NCBI GenBank assembly: GCA_905372875.1 | Contig: CAJPQU010000001.1 | Coordinates: 1-41,686 of the forward strand | Direction of reading: 5' to 3' | Source of the DNA: an uncultured Schwartzia sp. | GTDB taxonomy: Bacteria; Bacillota; Negativicutes; Selenomonadales; Selenomonadaceae | DNA length: 41,686 nt | Part shown: one piece after another, positions 32,049-41,360 of the stretch | Numbering within the stretch: the first letter of the stretch is position 1 | Layout of the letters: each line of letters opens with the position of its first letter | Made by a program: the position numbers and the translations under genes | The notes under the pieces: model-generated | Seen by the model: the letters and a program-made list of their open reading frames with translations, nothing else | Told to the model about the DNA's origin: nothing | The model's database searches: none

Positions 32049-33932
32049 TTACCCATGCCCGCGCCGCGCCCGTTCCAGCCAGACCAAGAGAAGGGAAATA
32101 TCGGCCGGAGATACCCCGGAAATGCGTCCCGCCTGGCCCACGGAGCGAGGCCGCAGGGCGGCGAGCTTTTCTCTGGCTTCGTCCCGCAGGCTCGGCACCT
32201 GCCCATAATCCATGTCCTCCGGCAGCAGGCGGTTCTCCAAGCGTTCCTGCCGCCGCACGTCCTCTTGCTGCTTTTCGATGTAGCCGTCGTAGGATGCCGC
32301 GATATCCACTTCCCGGGCCGCTTCTTTGGCAATGGCCGGCAAAGGGAACAAGGCGCAGAGTTTCCCGTAATCGGCGGCGGGGCGGCGCAGCAGGGCAAAG
32401 AGCGACGTCACCACGCGGATCTCGCCGAGGCCCACCGCCTTGAGCTTCTCGTTGATCTCTCGGCTAGGCGTCAGCAGCGTTTCCTTAAGCGCCGCCAGAG
32501 CGGCCCCGATCGCCGTCTTCTTCTTCGTGAACCGCGCCCAGCGTTCCTCCGTCACCAGCCCCACCCGGCGGCCGTGCTCCGTCAAGCGCAGATCTGCATT
32601 ATCCTGGCGCAGGAGCAGGCGATATTCGGCCCGAGACGTCATCATCCGATAGGGCTCCTCCGTTCCCTTCGTCACCAGATCATCGATGAGGACGCCGATG
32701 TAGGCCTCGCTGCGCTTTAGAATCAACGGCTCTTTGCCGGCCAGCTGCAAAGCGGCGTTGATCCCCGCCATGAGGCCCTGCGCCGCCGCCTCTTCGTAGC
32801 CCGAGGTCCCGTTGGCCTGCCCGGCGGAAAAAAAGCCCCGAATCGCTTTAAATTCTAACGACGGCCGAAGCTGCCGGGGATCGATGCAGTCGTACTCGAT
32901 GGCGTACCCAGCCCGCATGATCCGACAATGCGTGAGGCCGGGAATGGTGCGGAGAAAAGCGATCTGCACATCCATGGGCATGCTGGTGGACATGCCCTGC
33001 ACGTAGATTTCCCGCGTATAAAGACCCTCCGGCTCCAAAAAGAGCTGATGCCGCTCCTTATCGGGAAAGCGCAGGATCTTCGTCTCGATGGAGGGACAGT
33101 AGCGCGGGCCCACGCCCTCGATGACGCCGTTGGCCATGGGAGCCCGCTGGATATTCTCCCGTAAAATCCGATGGGTGGTCTCGTTGGTGTAGGCGAGCCA
33201 GCAGGAGACCTGGGGCAGGGTGGGGGACGTTTCGTCGGTCATAAAGGAGAAATGGGGCGCGTCGTCGTCGCCGGGCTGAAGCTCGAACTGGGAAAAATCC
33301 AGAGAACGAGCATCCACCCGGGCCGGGGTACCGGTCTTAAAGCGCATGAGGGCAATGCCCGCCCGGCGAAGAGACTCCGTCAGCTTCATGGCTGGGCGCT
33401 GGCCGTTGGGGCCGCTGTCGTAGACGGTCTCCCCGATGATGATCCGGCCCCGTAGATACGTCCCCGTAGCCAGGATGACCGCTTTTCCCCGGTAGATTTC
33501 TCCCGTTTCCGCCGCCACGCCCTGCACCGCGCCGTCTTCGATGAGAATTTCTTCCACGAGAAGCTGCTTGACGTCCAAATTATCCTGATTTTCGCAGGTC
33601 TCCTTCATGGTAAACTGGTAGAGCTTTTTATCCGCCTGCCCCCGGAGCGCCTGCACCGCCGGACCTTTTCCCGTATTGAGGCGGCGCCGCTGGATGAGGG
33701 CCTTGTCCGCGGCAATTCCCATCTCCCCGCCCAAAGCGTCGATCTCCCGCACCAGATGCCCCTTCGCCGGGCCGCCAAGGGAAGGATTGCAGGGCATGAG
33801 AGCGATGTTGTCCAGGGAAATCGTCGCCAGGAGCGTCTTACAGCCCAGGCGCGCCGCCGCCAGTGCCGCTTCCACCCCGGCGTGCCCCGCGCCGATGACG
33901 ATGACATCGTATGTCCCCGCTTCAAACTGCAC
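32049..33932 (-). CDS. mnmG: tRNA uridine-34 modification enzyme MnmG (GidA)
   Basis: 627 residues from a GTG at 33932 with GGAGGAAG upstream. FAD-binding motif VIVIGAGHAGVEAALAAARLG at residues 9-29; later PCNPSLGGPAKGHLVREIDALGG, the catalytic-loop region, and a C-terminal domain ending in RISGVSPADISLLLVWLE. With MnmE it installs the 5-carboxymethylaminomethyl group on the wobble uridine of tRNAs for Lys, Glu, Gln, Leu and Arg. It follows mnmE with 72 bp between them. Confidence 0.97.
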   Translation of the reverse strand: MQFEAGTYDVIVIGAGHAGVEAALAAARLGCKTLLATISLDNIALMPCNPSLGGPAKGHLVREIDALGGEMGIAADKALIQRRRLNTGKGPAVQALRGQADKKLYQFTMKETCENQDNLDVKQLLVEEILIEDGAVQGVAAETGEIYRGKAVILATGTYLRGRIIIGETVYDSGPNGQRPAMKLTESLRRAGIALMRFKTGTPARVDARSLDFSQFELQPGDDDAPHFSFMTDETSPTLPQVSCWLAYTNETTHRILRENIQRAPMANGVIEGVGPRYCPSIETKILRFPDKERHQLFLEPEGLYTREIYVQGMSTSMPMDVQIAFLRTIPGLTHCRIMRAGYAIEYDCIDPRQLRPSLEFKAIRGFFSAGQANGTSGYEEAAAQGLMAGINAALQLAGKEPLILKRSEAYIGVLIDDLVTKGTEEPYRMMTSRAEYRLLLRQDNADLRLTEHGRRVGLVTEERWARFTKKKTAIGAALAALKETLLTPSREINEKLKAVGLGEIRVVTSLFALLRRPAADYGKLCALFPLPAIAKEAAREVDIAASYDGYIEKQQEDVRRQERLENRLLPEDMDYGQVPSLRDEAREKLAALRPRSVGQAGRISGVSPADISLLLVWLERARRGHG

Positions 33933-34004
33933 CCTGCTTCCTCCTCACGTCGTCAAAAAGAACTTTCGCCCGAGACTTTTTCGTGGCCTCAGGCTGACAT
34001 CTTC

Positions 34005-35387
34005 TCACTTACCGATGCAGAAGCGGGAAAAGATTTCATCAATGATATCTTCGCCCACCGTCTCCCCGATGATTTTGCCCAGCGCCGTCCACGCCGCCCG
34101 CAGATCGATGGTGATGAAGTCCTCGCCCAGGCCTTCCTCCATGGTCTCGCAAGCCGCCTGGAGATGGGCCGCCGCTTCCTTGAGATGAGCCGCCTCCCGG
34201 GCCGTGGCCACGAAAGCGCTCTCCTCCTGCGGTCCTCCCGGGCCGTAAACTTTCTCCCGCACCGCTTCCCCCAGCTCTTCCATGCCCGCGCCCGTCTTGA
34301 CGGAAAGGGACAGCACCTGCCGTCCCGGCGCGTGGGCCGAAAGTGCCTGCGGTGTCAAAAGGGGCGGACGGTCCGCCTTTGTCAAAAGCAGCAGGACATC
34401 CTTTTTCCCCTTCAATAAAGCAAAGATCGCCTCATCTTCCGCCGTCAAGGGCACAGCCGAATCAAAGAGCGCCAAAACGAGAGACGCCTGCTCCACGGCC
34501 TGCCTGGCCCGCTGGATTCCGATCTTCTCCACGTCGTCCGCCGCCTCCCGGATCCCGGCGGTATCCACGAGACGCAGGGGAACGCCGCCCACTTCCGCGT
34601 ACTCTTCGATGCTGTCCCGGGTGGTGCCGGGAATATCGGTGACAATGGCCCGTTCCTCCCGCAGGAGCGCGTTCAAGAGGCTGGACTTTCCCACGTTGGG
34701 GCGCCCCACGATGGCGGTGGTGAGACCGTCCCGCAGGATGCGCCCGGCGCTTTCCGTGGCCAGCATTTCCTGGATATCCTCCAAGATCCGCGTCACGTTG
34801 AGATGAACATCCTCCGCCACCACGTCGTCCACATCGTCCTCGGGAAAATCGATGGTCACTTCCAGATGGGCGATGAGTTCCAGAATCATCTGCCGGGCGG
34901 CGCGGATGCGCTCGGAAAAGCGCCCGGAAAGGTGACCCGCCGCCAAGCGCAAGGAAGCCTCCGTCTTGGCCGCGATCACGTCCATCACCGCCTGGGCCTG
35001 TGCCAGATCGAGACGTCCGTTCAAAAAAGCCCGCTTCGTGAATTCCCCCGGCTCCGCCAGCCGGGCGCCGTAAGAAAGGGCCAGCGACAGTGCCCGGCGC
35101 AGGATCACGCTGCCTCCGTGGCACTGGATCTCCGCCACGTCTTCCCGGGTATAGGAATGGGGGGCGCGCATGAGAAGCGCGATGGCCTCATCCACCGGCG
35201 CGTCACCTTCTACGATATTCCCGTAAATCGCCCGATGAGAAGGGGCTTCCGCCAGATTACCGCCGCGCCGGGGCCGAAACATCCGATCCGCCACGGCGAC
35301 CGCCTCCGCCCCGGAAAGGCGCAGAATACCGATGCCGCCTTCCCCTAACGGGGTGGCCACAGCGGCGATGGTCTCTTCTTGTTCCAC
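34005..35387 (-). CDS. mnmE: tRNA modification GTPase MnmE (TrmE)
   Basis: 460 residues from a GTG at 35387 (reads VEQEETIAAVATPLG) with GGAGGTGA upstream. N-terminal folate-binding domain (about residues 1-120), helical domain, and an inserted G domain with GRPNVGKSSL (about 228-237), DIPGTTRDS and DTAGI, then the C-terminal FCIGK, whose Cys is needed for activity. Works with MnmG on wobble uridines. The gene is separated from jag by a terminator, so mnmE-mnmG(-rsmG) may form its own transcription unit. Confidence 0.97.
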   Translation of the reverse strand: MEQEETIAAVATPLGEGGIGILRLSGAEAVAVADRMFRPRRGGNLAEAPSHRAIYGNIVEGDAPVDEAIALLMRAPHSYTREDVAEIQCHGGSVILRRALSLALSYGARLAEPGEFTKRAFLNGRLDLAQAQAVMDVIAAKTEASLRLAAGHLSGRFSERIRAARQMILELIAHLEVTIDFPEDDVDDVVAEDVHLNVTRILEDIQEMLATESAGRILRDGLTTAIVGRPNVGKSSLLNALLREERAIVTDIPGTTRDSIEEYAEVGGVPLRLVDTAGIREAADDVEKIGIQRARQAVEQASLVLALFDSAVPLTAEDEAIFALLKGKKDVLLLLTKADRPPLLTPQALSAHAPGRQVLSLSVKTGAGMEELGEAVREKVYGPGGPQEESAFVATAREAAHLKEAAAHLQAACETMEEGLGEDFITIDLRAAWTALGKIIGETVGEDIIDEIFSRFCIGK

Positions 35388-35423
35388 AGCCGGTCACCTC
35401 CCAGCTCTCTCTCTGTGAGTAAA

Positions 35424-35455
35424 AAAGGCCGTCCCAAAAGCTTGAGACGGCCTTT
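35424..35455 (-). terminator. Terminator between jag and mnmE
   Basis: AAAGGCCGTC (35424-35433) pairs with GACGGCCTTT (35446-35455). On the minus strand the stem runs into a T-tract (35426-35421), so it ends transcripts coming from jag. Confidence 0.75.
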
Positions 35456-35465
35456 CTCAGTTCTC

Positions 35466-36137
35466 TTACGAAAAACGTTCGCCCGCGCCGCCGCCATTTT
35501 CGCTATGACGGCGGCGCGGCTCGATGACCACCTTGCGAAAAGGTTCATCCCCGGCGCTGTACGTCAGCACGTTATCGTTTTCCTGAAGCGCCAAGTGAAT
35601 GACTTTACGCTCGTGGCGGTTCATGGGTTCCAAGACGACCCGCGTTCCCGTGCGCCGCACCTTTTCCGCCAGCCGCCGGCCTAGACTCTTCAGCGTCTCC
35701 TCCCGCCGGTCGCGGTAATGCTCCACATCCAGGATAAGCCGCAGGCGATCCTCGGCCAACCCCTGGTTGGCCGCTAAATTCACCAAATACTGCAGCGCGT
35801 CTAAGGTCTGTCCATGCTTGCCGATGAGAATCCCTAAATTTTCCCCCTGCAGATTAAAGAGAACAGCGCCCTCGACTTCCCGCCGCTCAATGGTCACCGC
35901 CAGCTGCATGGCCGAAAAGATCCGGCGCAGGAAATCCTCCCCTTTATCCAGGGGCGACATCTCCAAAGCCGTCGCTTTCACCCGGGCCAGACGCCCGCCG
36001 ATGAGGCCTAAAAAACCTTTGGACGGTTCCTCTAAGATTTCAAAGGACGCCCGTTCTTCCGGTACGCCCAGCTCGACCAGCGCAGCCTGACGCGCTTCAT
36101 CGACGGTTCTTCCCGTCTTCTCTACACTCAACGCCAT
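35466..36137 (-). CDS. jag: RNA-binding protein KhpB/Jag
   Basis: 223 residues. Jag-N domain (residues 1-50, with VEKTGRTVDEARQAALVELG and KGFLGLIGG), a KH domain (GILIGKHGQTLDALQYLVN, about 113-131), and an R3H domain near the C-terminus (NRHERKVIHLALQ, about 186-198). KhpB binds RNA with KhpA and affects cell elongation and division in Gram-positive bacteria. It starts 13 bp after yidC, the usual partner. The C-terminal tail is a short Gly/Arg-rich extension. Confidence 0.95.
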   Translation of the reverse strand: MALSVEKTGRTVDEARQAALVELGVPEERASFEILEEPSKGFLGLIGGRLARVKATALEMSPLDKGEDFLRRIFSAMQLAVTIERREVEGAVLFNLQGENLGILIGKHGQTLDALQYLVNLAANQGLAEDRLRLILDVEHYRDRREETLKSLGRRLAEKVRRTGTRVVLEPMNRHERKVIHLALQENDNVLTYSAGDEPFRKVVIEPRRRHSENGGGAGERFS

Positions 36138-36150
36138 GGGAACGGCCTCC

Positions 36151-36852
36151 TCATTTTTCTTTTTTCTCCTTCTTTTTTCTCTTATCCTCCTTCGGAGGCT
36201 CCGGCCCTTTCTCCTCCCGGAAGATAAACCACTGCTGCGCCACCTGTACCAAATTCATGGTGATCCAGTAAATGACCAGCCCCGACGCGAAATTCATACT
36301 CATCCAGCCGATGACAAGAGGCATGACGTACATCATCATCTTCATCTGCTGATTCGATTCATCCGTCGTCTGCCGGGAAGTGAGATAGGTGGAAAGCGCC
36401 GACAGCACCGGCAGAATATAGTAAGGATCCGCCTCGGAAAGGGAAGGCAGCCAGAGGAAAGCGGGGTTGCCGCCCTCGTAGGTGGCGTCCTTTAAGGCAT
36501 AGAAAATCGCCATCAAAATTGGCATCTGCACCAGCATGGGCAGGCATCCGGCCAAAGGGTTTACGCCCGCTTCCCGGTAAAGTTTCTGCATCTCCTGCTG
36601 TAAGAGCTGGGGATTCGTCTTATACTGCTCCTGAAGGCGCTTCATCTTGGGCTGTAATACCTGCATGGCCTTCATGGACTTGACCTGCTTCACCGTCAGC
36701 GGGTACAAAATCATCTTAATGACCACCGTCATGAGGACGATGGCTGCCCCGTAGCTGGGAACGCCCACCGCGGCCGTCAGCCGGTACATGAATTCCACCA
36801 TGTGCTGTAAAATATGAACTAAGGGTTCAAACAGCGACCACAAAAAATCCAA
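36151..36852 (-). CDS. yidC: Membrane protein insertase YidC (Oxa1 family)
   Basis: 233 residues, the short Gram-positive form without the large periplasmic domain. Conserved core from about residue 30: PSYGAAIVLMTVVIKMILYPLTVKQVKSMKAM with the Arg/Lys-containing hydrophilic groove, LYREAGVNPLAGCLPMLVQMPIL, then LVIGWMSMNFASGLVIYWITMN. It ends in a very basic tail (KEDKRKKKEKKEK) that contacts ribosomes. No lipobox Cys is present at the N-terminus, unlike many SpoIIIJ proteins. It inserts membrane proteins alone or with SecYEG. Confidence 0.96.
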   Translation of the reverse strand: MDFLWSLFEPLVHILQHMVEFMYRLTAAVGVPSYGAAIVLMTVVIKMILYPLTVKQVKSMKAMQVLQPKMKRLQEQYKTNPQLLQQEMQKLYREAGVNPLAGCLPMLVQMPILMAIFYALKDATYEGGNPAFLWLPSLSEADPYYILPVLSALSTYLTSRQTTDESNQQMKMMMYVMPLVIGWMSMNFASGLVIYWITMNLVQVAQQWFIFREEKGPEPPKEDKRKKKEKKEK

Positions 36853-36901
36853 TCCATCACATCCTATTCCCGCTCCCTAAGCCGCAAAAAGTGGCTTCCC
36901 G

Positions 36902-37114
36902 TCAGGGAACCGGGTCATATCCGCCGTCGTGAAAAGGGTGGCAGCGCAAAAGGCGCCGCAGTGTCAGCCAACTTCCTCGTCCGGCTCCATATTTTTCGAT
37001 CGCCAGCCGCGCATACTCCGAACAGGTCGGGTAATAGCGGCAGCAAGGCAGTTTCAGCGGCGACAGAAAGATCTGATAGCTCCTAATGAGAAGCAGAAGC
37101 ATCTTTTTTATCAT
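36902..37114 (-). CDS. yidD: Membrane protein insertion efficiency factor YidD
   Basis: 70 residues from the ATG at 37114; the frame is open to 37129. Contains the family signature PLKLPCCRYYPTCSEYARLAIEKYG with three Cys, followed by LRRLLRCHPFHDGGYDPVP. The gene overlaps the end of rnpA by 32 bp, a common arrangement. YidD is a small amphipathic protein that helps YidC-dependent insertion. Confidence 0.94.
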   Translation of the reverse strand: MIKKMLLLLIRSYQIFLSPLKLPCCRYYPTCSEYARLAIEKYGAGRGSWLTLRRLLRCHPFHDGGYDPVP

Positions 37115-37478
37115 ACGCCTTCGCCTCATCTTCCCCGCGAAAGAGGCCGGCCTTCCTACCTAAGGCGAGGAAGGCCGCCTCCATGACAGGCTGCTTGATT
37201 CCGATGGCGGATTTTCGCGCCACCAAAAGGAGATGAACCCCTTCCTTCACGCGCCAGCATTGACGGCGATAACTTTCTCGAAGCAGCCGTTTGAGCCGGT
37301 TGCGCACTACCGCGCCGCCCAATTTCTTCCCGGCGGCAAAACCGGCCTTCGTCTCCGGCCCCATCGCCGGAAAGACGTATAAAACCAAATGGTGATTGGC
37401 CCACGAACGTCCCTTTTGATAGACCCTCTGGAACATCCGGGGGCTTTTCAGAATCCTGCGCTTGGGCAGTTTAGACAT
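37083..37478 (-). CDS. rnpA: Ribonuclease P protein component
   Basis: 131 residues. The RNR motif is intact: GKKLGGAVVRNRLKRLLRESYRR (about residues 50-72), preceded by F..VY.KGRSW and followed by LLLVARKSA. Binds RNase P RNA to mature tRNA 5' ends. It lies 91 bp after rpmH, as in nearly all bacteria. The C-terminal extension (EDEAKAYDKKDASASH) is coded by the overlap with yidD. Confidence 0.96.
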   Translation of the reverse strand: MSKLPKRRILKSPRMFQRVYQKGRSWANHHLVLYVFPAMGPETKAGFAAGKKLGGAVVRNRLKRLLRESYRRQCWRVKEGVHLLLVARKSAIGIKQPVMEAAFLALGRKAGLFRGEDEAKAYDKKDASASH

Positions 37479-37569
37479 AACGCCCGACCCTCATGCATGC
37501 AACATAAATCATCGCTGCCGAAAAAAGCCCCTTTTTAAAGGCCTCTACAGCTTCAAGCCTCCGCTCGTC

Positions 37570-37704
37570 TTACGCGGACAGCTTCTTTCTCCTTTTTTGA
37601 CGGCGCTTCTTGAGAACCAGACGTCCGCCTTTCGTCTTCATGCGAACCCGAAAACCATGGGTCACCTTGCGCCAATGCGTATTCGGCTGAAATGTGCGCT
37701 TCAT
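37570..37704 (-). CDS. rpmH: 50S ribosomal protein L34
   Basis: 44 residues, standard length, starting at the ATG at 37704 with AAAGGAGG upstream. Sequence MKRTFQPNTHWRKVTHGFRV and the terminal KKRRQKRRKKLSA are diagnostic. The frame continues open to 37845, but that part is leader. L34 is the first gene of the minus-strand block running away from oriC. Confidence 0.98.
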   Translation of the reverse strand: MKRTFQPNTHWRKVTHGFRVRMKTKGGRLVLKKRRQKRRKKLSA

Positions 37705-37845
37705 CGCCCTGCCTCCTTTCTTCTGCTCGTGTAAGAAAGCGCTCCTCCGAAGGGCCCCCTCCGGACTATCGTCCGATAAAAAACGAATTTGTCTTTCTCC
37801 GGCGTTTCCTTCCTTTATCCTGCGCAGCAGGCCGGAAAGCCGCAT

Positions 37846-38236
37846 TCAAGATTATAGCCCACCCCCGGCGGAGTGTCAAGGTTTCCGCTCTCGGCCGGTG
37901 GGCCTTCTCATGTTTTCTTTTTCTCTTTCAATACTATATATAGTTTTTCTTTCTTGATCCATCCCCTCATATAGTGTGAGAGAAAAATTTCCCCCGGTCT
38001 CGGTCTTTTAGACAAAATTCTTTATTGCGTCCTGTGGATAAGTTTGATACACTTACGTTAATTCCCTGCGGCCCTCTTTTCCGGCGAAACGGTAAAATGC
38101 AGAAAGCCCTTGATTTTTCAGGATTTTCGTTCCCTTTTTAAGCTGTTTCGCGCCGAATTTTAATAAGTTATACACAATTGTATATAACTCTGTGGATAAG
38201 AGGGCTGGAAGACGGTGTAAGAAAGGATTTTTTCCC
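37846..38236. other. oriC: oriC, part upstream of dnaA
   Basis: A 391-bp gap between divergent rpmH and dnaA. DnaA boxes: TGTGGATAA (38033-38041), TTATACACA (38168-38176, one mismatch) and TGTGGATAA (38191-38199). It includes the AT-rich 12-bp palindrome ACTATATATAGT at 37933-37944, and a 22-bp near-perfect palindrome at 38167-38188 just ahead of dnaA. Together with the boxes after dnaA this forms a bipartite origin of the Bacillus type. Confidence 0.8.
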
Positions 38237-39652
38237 ATGGAAGAAAAAGAACTTGAAGAAATCTGGACAAAAATTCTCGTCAATCTGCGGGAGAACATCG
38301 CCGAAAGCGCTTGCGACCGCTGGCTTTCTCCCGTCCAGCCCAAAGCCTTGGACGAAGCGACCTTTTACCTGGAAGCGCCCAATGAATTCGCTAAAAATTA
38401 TATCCAAGACCGCTACATTCCCTTTATTAAAGACGCGGGAAAGGATGTCATCGGCCGCGAGGTGGAAATCCGCCTGACGTCGGCTCAGGGCGGCGGTCTC
38501 TACGATGAGGTACGCACGGAAAAGAACGGGCAGACGGTATTGATGGCAGCAGAACCGATGCCAAAAAATACCGTGACTGCCTCCACGGGCGAAGGGTCCT
38601 TCCTGACGCCCATCGCGCCGGGCGATCATTCTTCCTTAAACGCACACTATACTTTCGATAAGTTCGTCATCGGGAATTCCAACCGCTTCGCCCACGCGGC
38701 GGCCCTGGCTGTTTCCGAATCCCCCGGCGCCGTCTATAATCCTCTCTTTATGTACGGCGGCGTAGGCCTCGGAAAGACGCATCTCATGCACGCCATCGGC
38801 AACCAGATCCTCAAAAACAACCCGAACATGCGCGTGCTCTACATTTCCAGCGAGAAGTTTACCAACGAATTCATCAATTCCATCGTCAAGGGAAACCCGG
38901 AAGCTTTTCGACAGAAATACCGGACCATCGACGTTCTCTTAGTGGACGATATCCAATTTCTCTACAAAAAAGAACAGACCCAGGAAGAGTTTTTCCACAC
39001 CTTCAATGCCCTTTTCGACGCGCGAAAGGCCATCATCCTGTCCAGCGACCGCCATCCCCGCAACATTCAGACCCTGGAGGACCGCCTGCGGTCGCGCTTT
39101 GAATGGGGCCTTATCACCGACGTCCAGGCTCCGGATCTGGAAACGCGCATCGCCATTTTAAAGAAAAAAGCCATCATGGAAGAGCTGGATGTTCCCAACG
39201 ACGTGCTCACCTTCATCGCCAGTCGCATCGACAACAATATCCGGGAATTGGAAGGGGCGCTGACCCGGGTCGTAGCCTACGCCCAGCTGAACGGCCGGCC
39301 CATCACTACCGATTTGGTCAGCGAGGCGATGAAGAACGTCTATCCCACCCAACGTACCACCATCATCACGTTGGAACTCATTCAAAAACTCATCTGTTCC
39401 TACTTCAATATCACCAGCGAGGACATCATGTCCAAAAAACGCACGAAGGAAATCGCCTTCGCCCGGCAGGTAGCCATGTATCTCTGCCGGGAAATGACGG
39501 ACAGCTCTCTCCCGCAAATCGGCGAATATTTCGGCGGCCGCGATCATACGACGGTGCTCCACGCCTATAAGACCATCGAGGAAGCCCAGAAAAACGACCA
39601 AAAGCTCAACGCATCCATTCAGGAACTGATGCAGCGGCTGAGCCACATGTGA
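38237..39652 (+). CDS. dnaA: Chromosomal replication initiator DnaA
   Basis: 471 residues from the ATG at 38237 (MEEKELEEIWTKI), with AAAGGA 9 bp before it; the open frame back to 38192 lies in a DnaA box. Domain I (1-80), a variable linker, the AAA+ domain (Walker A GGVGLGKTHL, Walker B DVLLVDDIQFL, sensor SSDRHP) and a C-terminal DNA-binding domain with GRDHTTVLHAYKTI. ATP-DnaA opens the origin. The boxes upstream and downstream of the gene indicate autoregulation as well as origin function. Confidence 0.98.
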   Translation: MEEKELEEIWTKILVNLRENIAESACDRWLSPVQPKALDEATFYLEAPNEFAKNYIQDRYIPFIKDAGKDVIGREVEIRLTSAQGGGLYDEVRTEKNGQTVLMAAEPMPKNTVTASTGEGSFLTPIAPGDHSSLNAHYTFDKFVIGNSNRFAHAAALAVSESPGAVYNPLFMYGGVGLGKTHLMHAIGNQILKNNPNMRVLYISSEKFTNEFINSIVKGNPEAFRQKYRTIDVLLVDDIQFLYKKEQTQEEFFHTFNALFDARKAIILSSDRHPRNIQTLEDRLRSRFEWGLITDVQAPDLETRIAILKKKAIMEELDVPNDVLTFIASRIDNNIRELEGALTRVVAYAQLNGRPITTDLVSEAMKNVYPTQRTTIITLELIQKLICSYFNITSEDIMSKKRTKEIAFARQVAMYLCREMTDSSLPQIGEYFGGRDHTTVLHAYKTIEEAQKNDQKLNASIQELMQRLSHM

Positions 39653-39662
39653 CCGTTTTCCT

Positions 39663-39774
39663 TGTGGATACAAGAGCGCATATCCTGTCGATGACCTGTG
39701 CATAAAAAAAAGAAAGGGTTGTCCCTGTGGATCATGTGGATAACCCTTTTCTCTTTATCAACAGGTTATCCAAC
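39663..39774. promoter_or_regulatory. oriC: oriC, DnaA-box cluster between dnaA and dnaN
   Basis: Six boxes or near-boxes: TGTGGATAC (39663), TGTGCATAA (39697), TGTGGATCA (39726), TGTGGATAA (39735, perfect), TTATCAACA (39755) and TTATCCAAC (39766). Most have one or two mismatches. An AT-rich stretch follows at about 39840-39880. It is the likely downstream half of a bipartite oriC. Confidence 0.8.
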
Positions 39775-39947
39775 CCCTTCCTCCTGATGTTACGGCGGCG
39801 TATTCCTCTTTTCCACATTTTCACAGAGCATACGACTACGACTACGATCTTTTATTCTATACGATGTCTTAATAAAAAGTCGGGGATAACTTCTTTCTCC
39901 CCGCTTTTTCTCCATTCTATTTTCCATTCATGAAAGAGGGGTCCTTT

Positions 39948-41075
39948 ATGAAAATCAACTGCTTGAAATCCGATCTTGTCCAAGCGCTTCACGTGGTGAG
40001 CCGGGCTGTGGCCAGCAAACCTCAGACGCCCATCCTCTCCGGCATCCATCTTAAAGCGGAGAAGGATAACGTGGAGCTTCAGGCGACGGATTACTCGCTG
40101 AGCGTTCTCTGCCGGGTACAGGCCGAGGTGGAGGAAGCCGGAACCATCATCGTCTCGGGACGCTATCTGCAGGAAGTAACGCGCAACCTCCCGTCGGACG
40201 AAGTGATCATCGAAACGGACGCCGAGGAAAAGCAGGTATTTATCCGCTCCGGTTCCGCGCATTTTCAGCTTTTGGTGATGAACCGGCAAAGCGGCGAAGA
40301 ATTTCCCACCCTTCGTCCTCTGGAGGGAAAAGTCACTTTCACCATCAGCGACGTCCTCTTGAAACAACTCATCCGTAAGACGGCTTTTTCCTGCGCCGGG
40401 GAGGAGGGCCGGCCGGTCTTTACCGGCTGTATGCTGGAACTCGGCGACGACAGCGTGAAGATGGTGGCCACCAATACTCACCGTCTGTCCTTTATGGAAA
40501 CGTCCCTGGAAGGCGTTCACGGGGAAGGACGGCAGTTCATCATCCCGGCCAAGGTCCTGGAGGAGCTGCGTCAAACGCTGACCTCCGAAATTCCGGAAGA
40601 TGTTACCATCGCCTGCACTTACAGCGAGATCAGTTTTGCGTTTGAGAATATTTATCTGAAATCGCGGCTTATCGAAGGGCAGTTCCCGGACTACCGCCGG
40701 GTCATCCCCACGGAATTTTCCACTCGGGTGACGCTTTCCACGGCGGATTTTCTGGCCGCCGTCAACCGCGTGTCCCTCATCGCCCGCGCTTCTGATTACA
40801 ATGTCATCAAGCTGAATTTCAGCGGCGGGCAGGTACACATGATCTCCAATAATCCGGAAATCGGACAGGCGGAGGAGCGAGTGGCCGCCACCATCGACGG
40901 GCCGGACGTGGCCATCGCCTTTAACGCCGCCTACATCACGGACGTCCTCAAGAACATCGACACGAAGGATTTCTACTTCTCTTTAAGCGAACCCCTGAAG
41001 CCTGCCGCCATTCGCGAGACGGAAAATGAAGAATTTATTTACATCATTACGCCGGTGCGGACGCAGCACGGATGA
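39948..41075 (+). CDS. dnaN: DNA polymerase III beta sliding clamp
   Basis: 375 residues from the ATG at 39948, with AGAGGGG upstream (an earlier ATG at 39930 has none). Three clamp repeats; recognisable parts are the N-terminal MKINCLKSDLVQALHVVSRAV, the ATDYSLSV and TNTHRLSFME segments, and the C-terminal NAAYITDVLKNID with the terminal YIITPVRT typical of the clamp. It encircles DNA and tethers polymerase and repair factors. Confidence 0.97.
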   Translation: MKINCLKSDLVQALHVVSRAVASKPQTPILSGIHLKAEKDNVELQATDYSLSVLCRVQAEVEEAGTIIVSGRYLQEVTRNLPSDEVIIETDAEEKQVFIRSGSAHFQLLVMNRQSGEEFPTLRPLEGKVTFTISDVLLKQLIRKTAFSCAGEEGRPVFTGCMLELGDDSVKMVATNTHRLSFMETSLEGVHGEGRQFIIPAKVLEELRQTLTSEIPEDVTIACTYSEISFAFENIYLKSRLIEGQFPDYRRVIPTEFSTRVTLSTADFLAAVNRVSLIARASDYNVIKLNFSGGQVHMISNNPEIGQAEERVAATIDGPDVAIAFNAAYITDVLKNIDTKDFYFSLSEPLKPAAIRETENEEFIYIITPVRTQHG

Positions 41076-41129
41076 CGGCGGCGTCTTGGCTCCCGTGCCG
41101 GGCCGGGGGAAGAATTGAGGGGAAATCCT

Positions 41130-41357
41130 ATGACCGAGGTAATCATTCGCACCGCTGACATCCAGCTGGATCAGTTCTTAAAATTGGCCGGGGCAGTGGC
41201 TACGGGTGGTGAGGTGAAGCATCTCATCGAAGAGGGCCGCCTGCGGGTCAATGATCGCGTGGAAACGGCCCGTCGCCGTAAACTTCGTATCGGAGATCGA
41301 GTGACTCTTGATGACGGGGCTGAGGGCAAAGTGTATCAGGTGGCCGGGAAGGGATGA
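41130..41357 (+). CDS. S4-domain RNA-binding protein (YaaA/RlbA type)
   Basis: 75 residues from the ATG at 41130, with GAGGGGAA ahead. The S4 fold signature is clear: IQLDQFLKLAGAVATGGEVKHLIEEGRLRVNDRVETARRRKLRIGD. This gene normally lies between dnaN and recF in Firmicutes, as here, with 3 bp to recF. It is thought to bind ribosomal RNA; the exact function is unsettled. Confidence 0.93.
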   Translation: MTEVIIRTADIQLDQFLKLAGAVATGGEVKHLIEEGRLRVNDRVETARRRKLRIGDRVTLDDGAEGKVYQVAGKG

Positions 41358-41360
41358 AGT

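Noticed and set aside
32049..33932. Large plus-strand frames opposite mnmG and mnmE
   Set aside because: They are antisense to strongly conserved genes and have no ribosome sites or motifs.
37705..37845. N-terminal extension of rpmH
   Set aside because: The L34 start after AAAGGAGG is unambiguous and the extension has no resemblance to L34 proteins.
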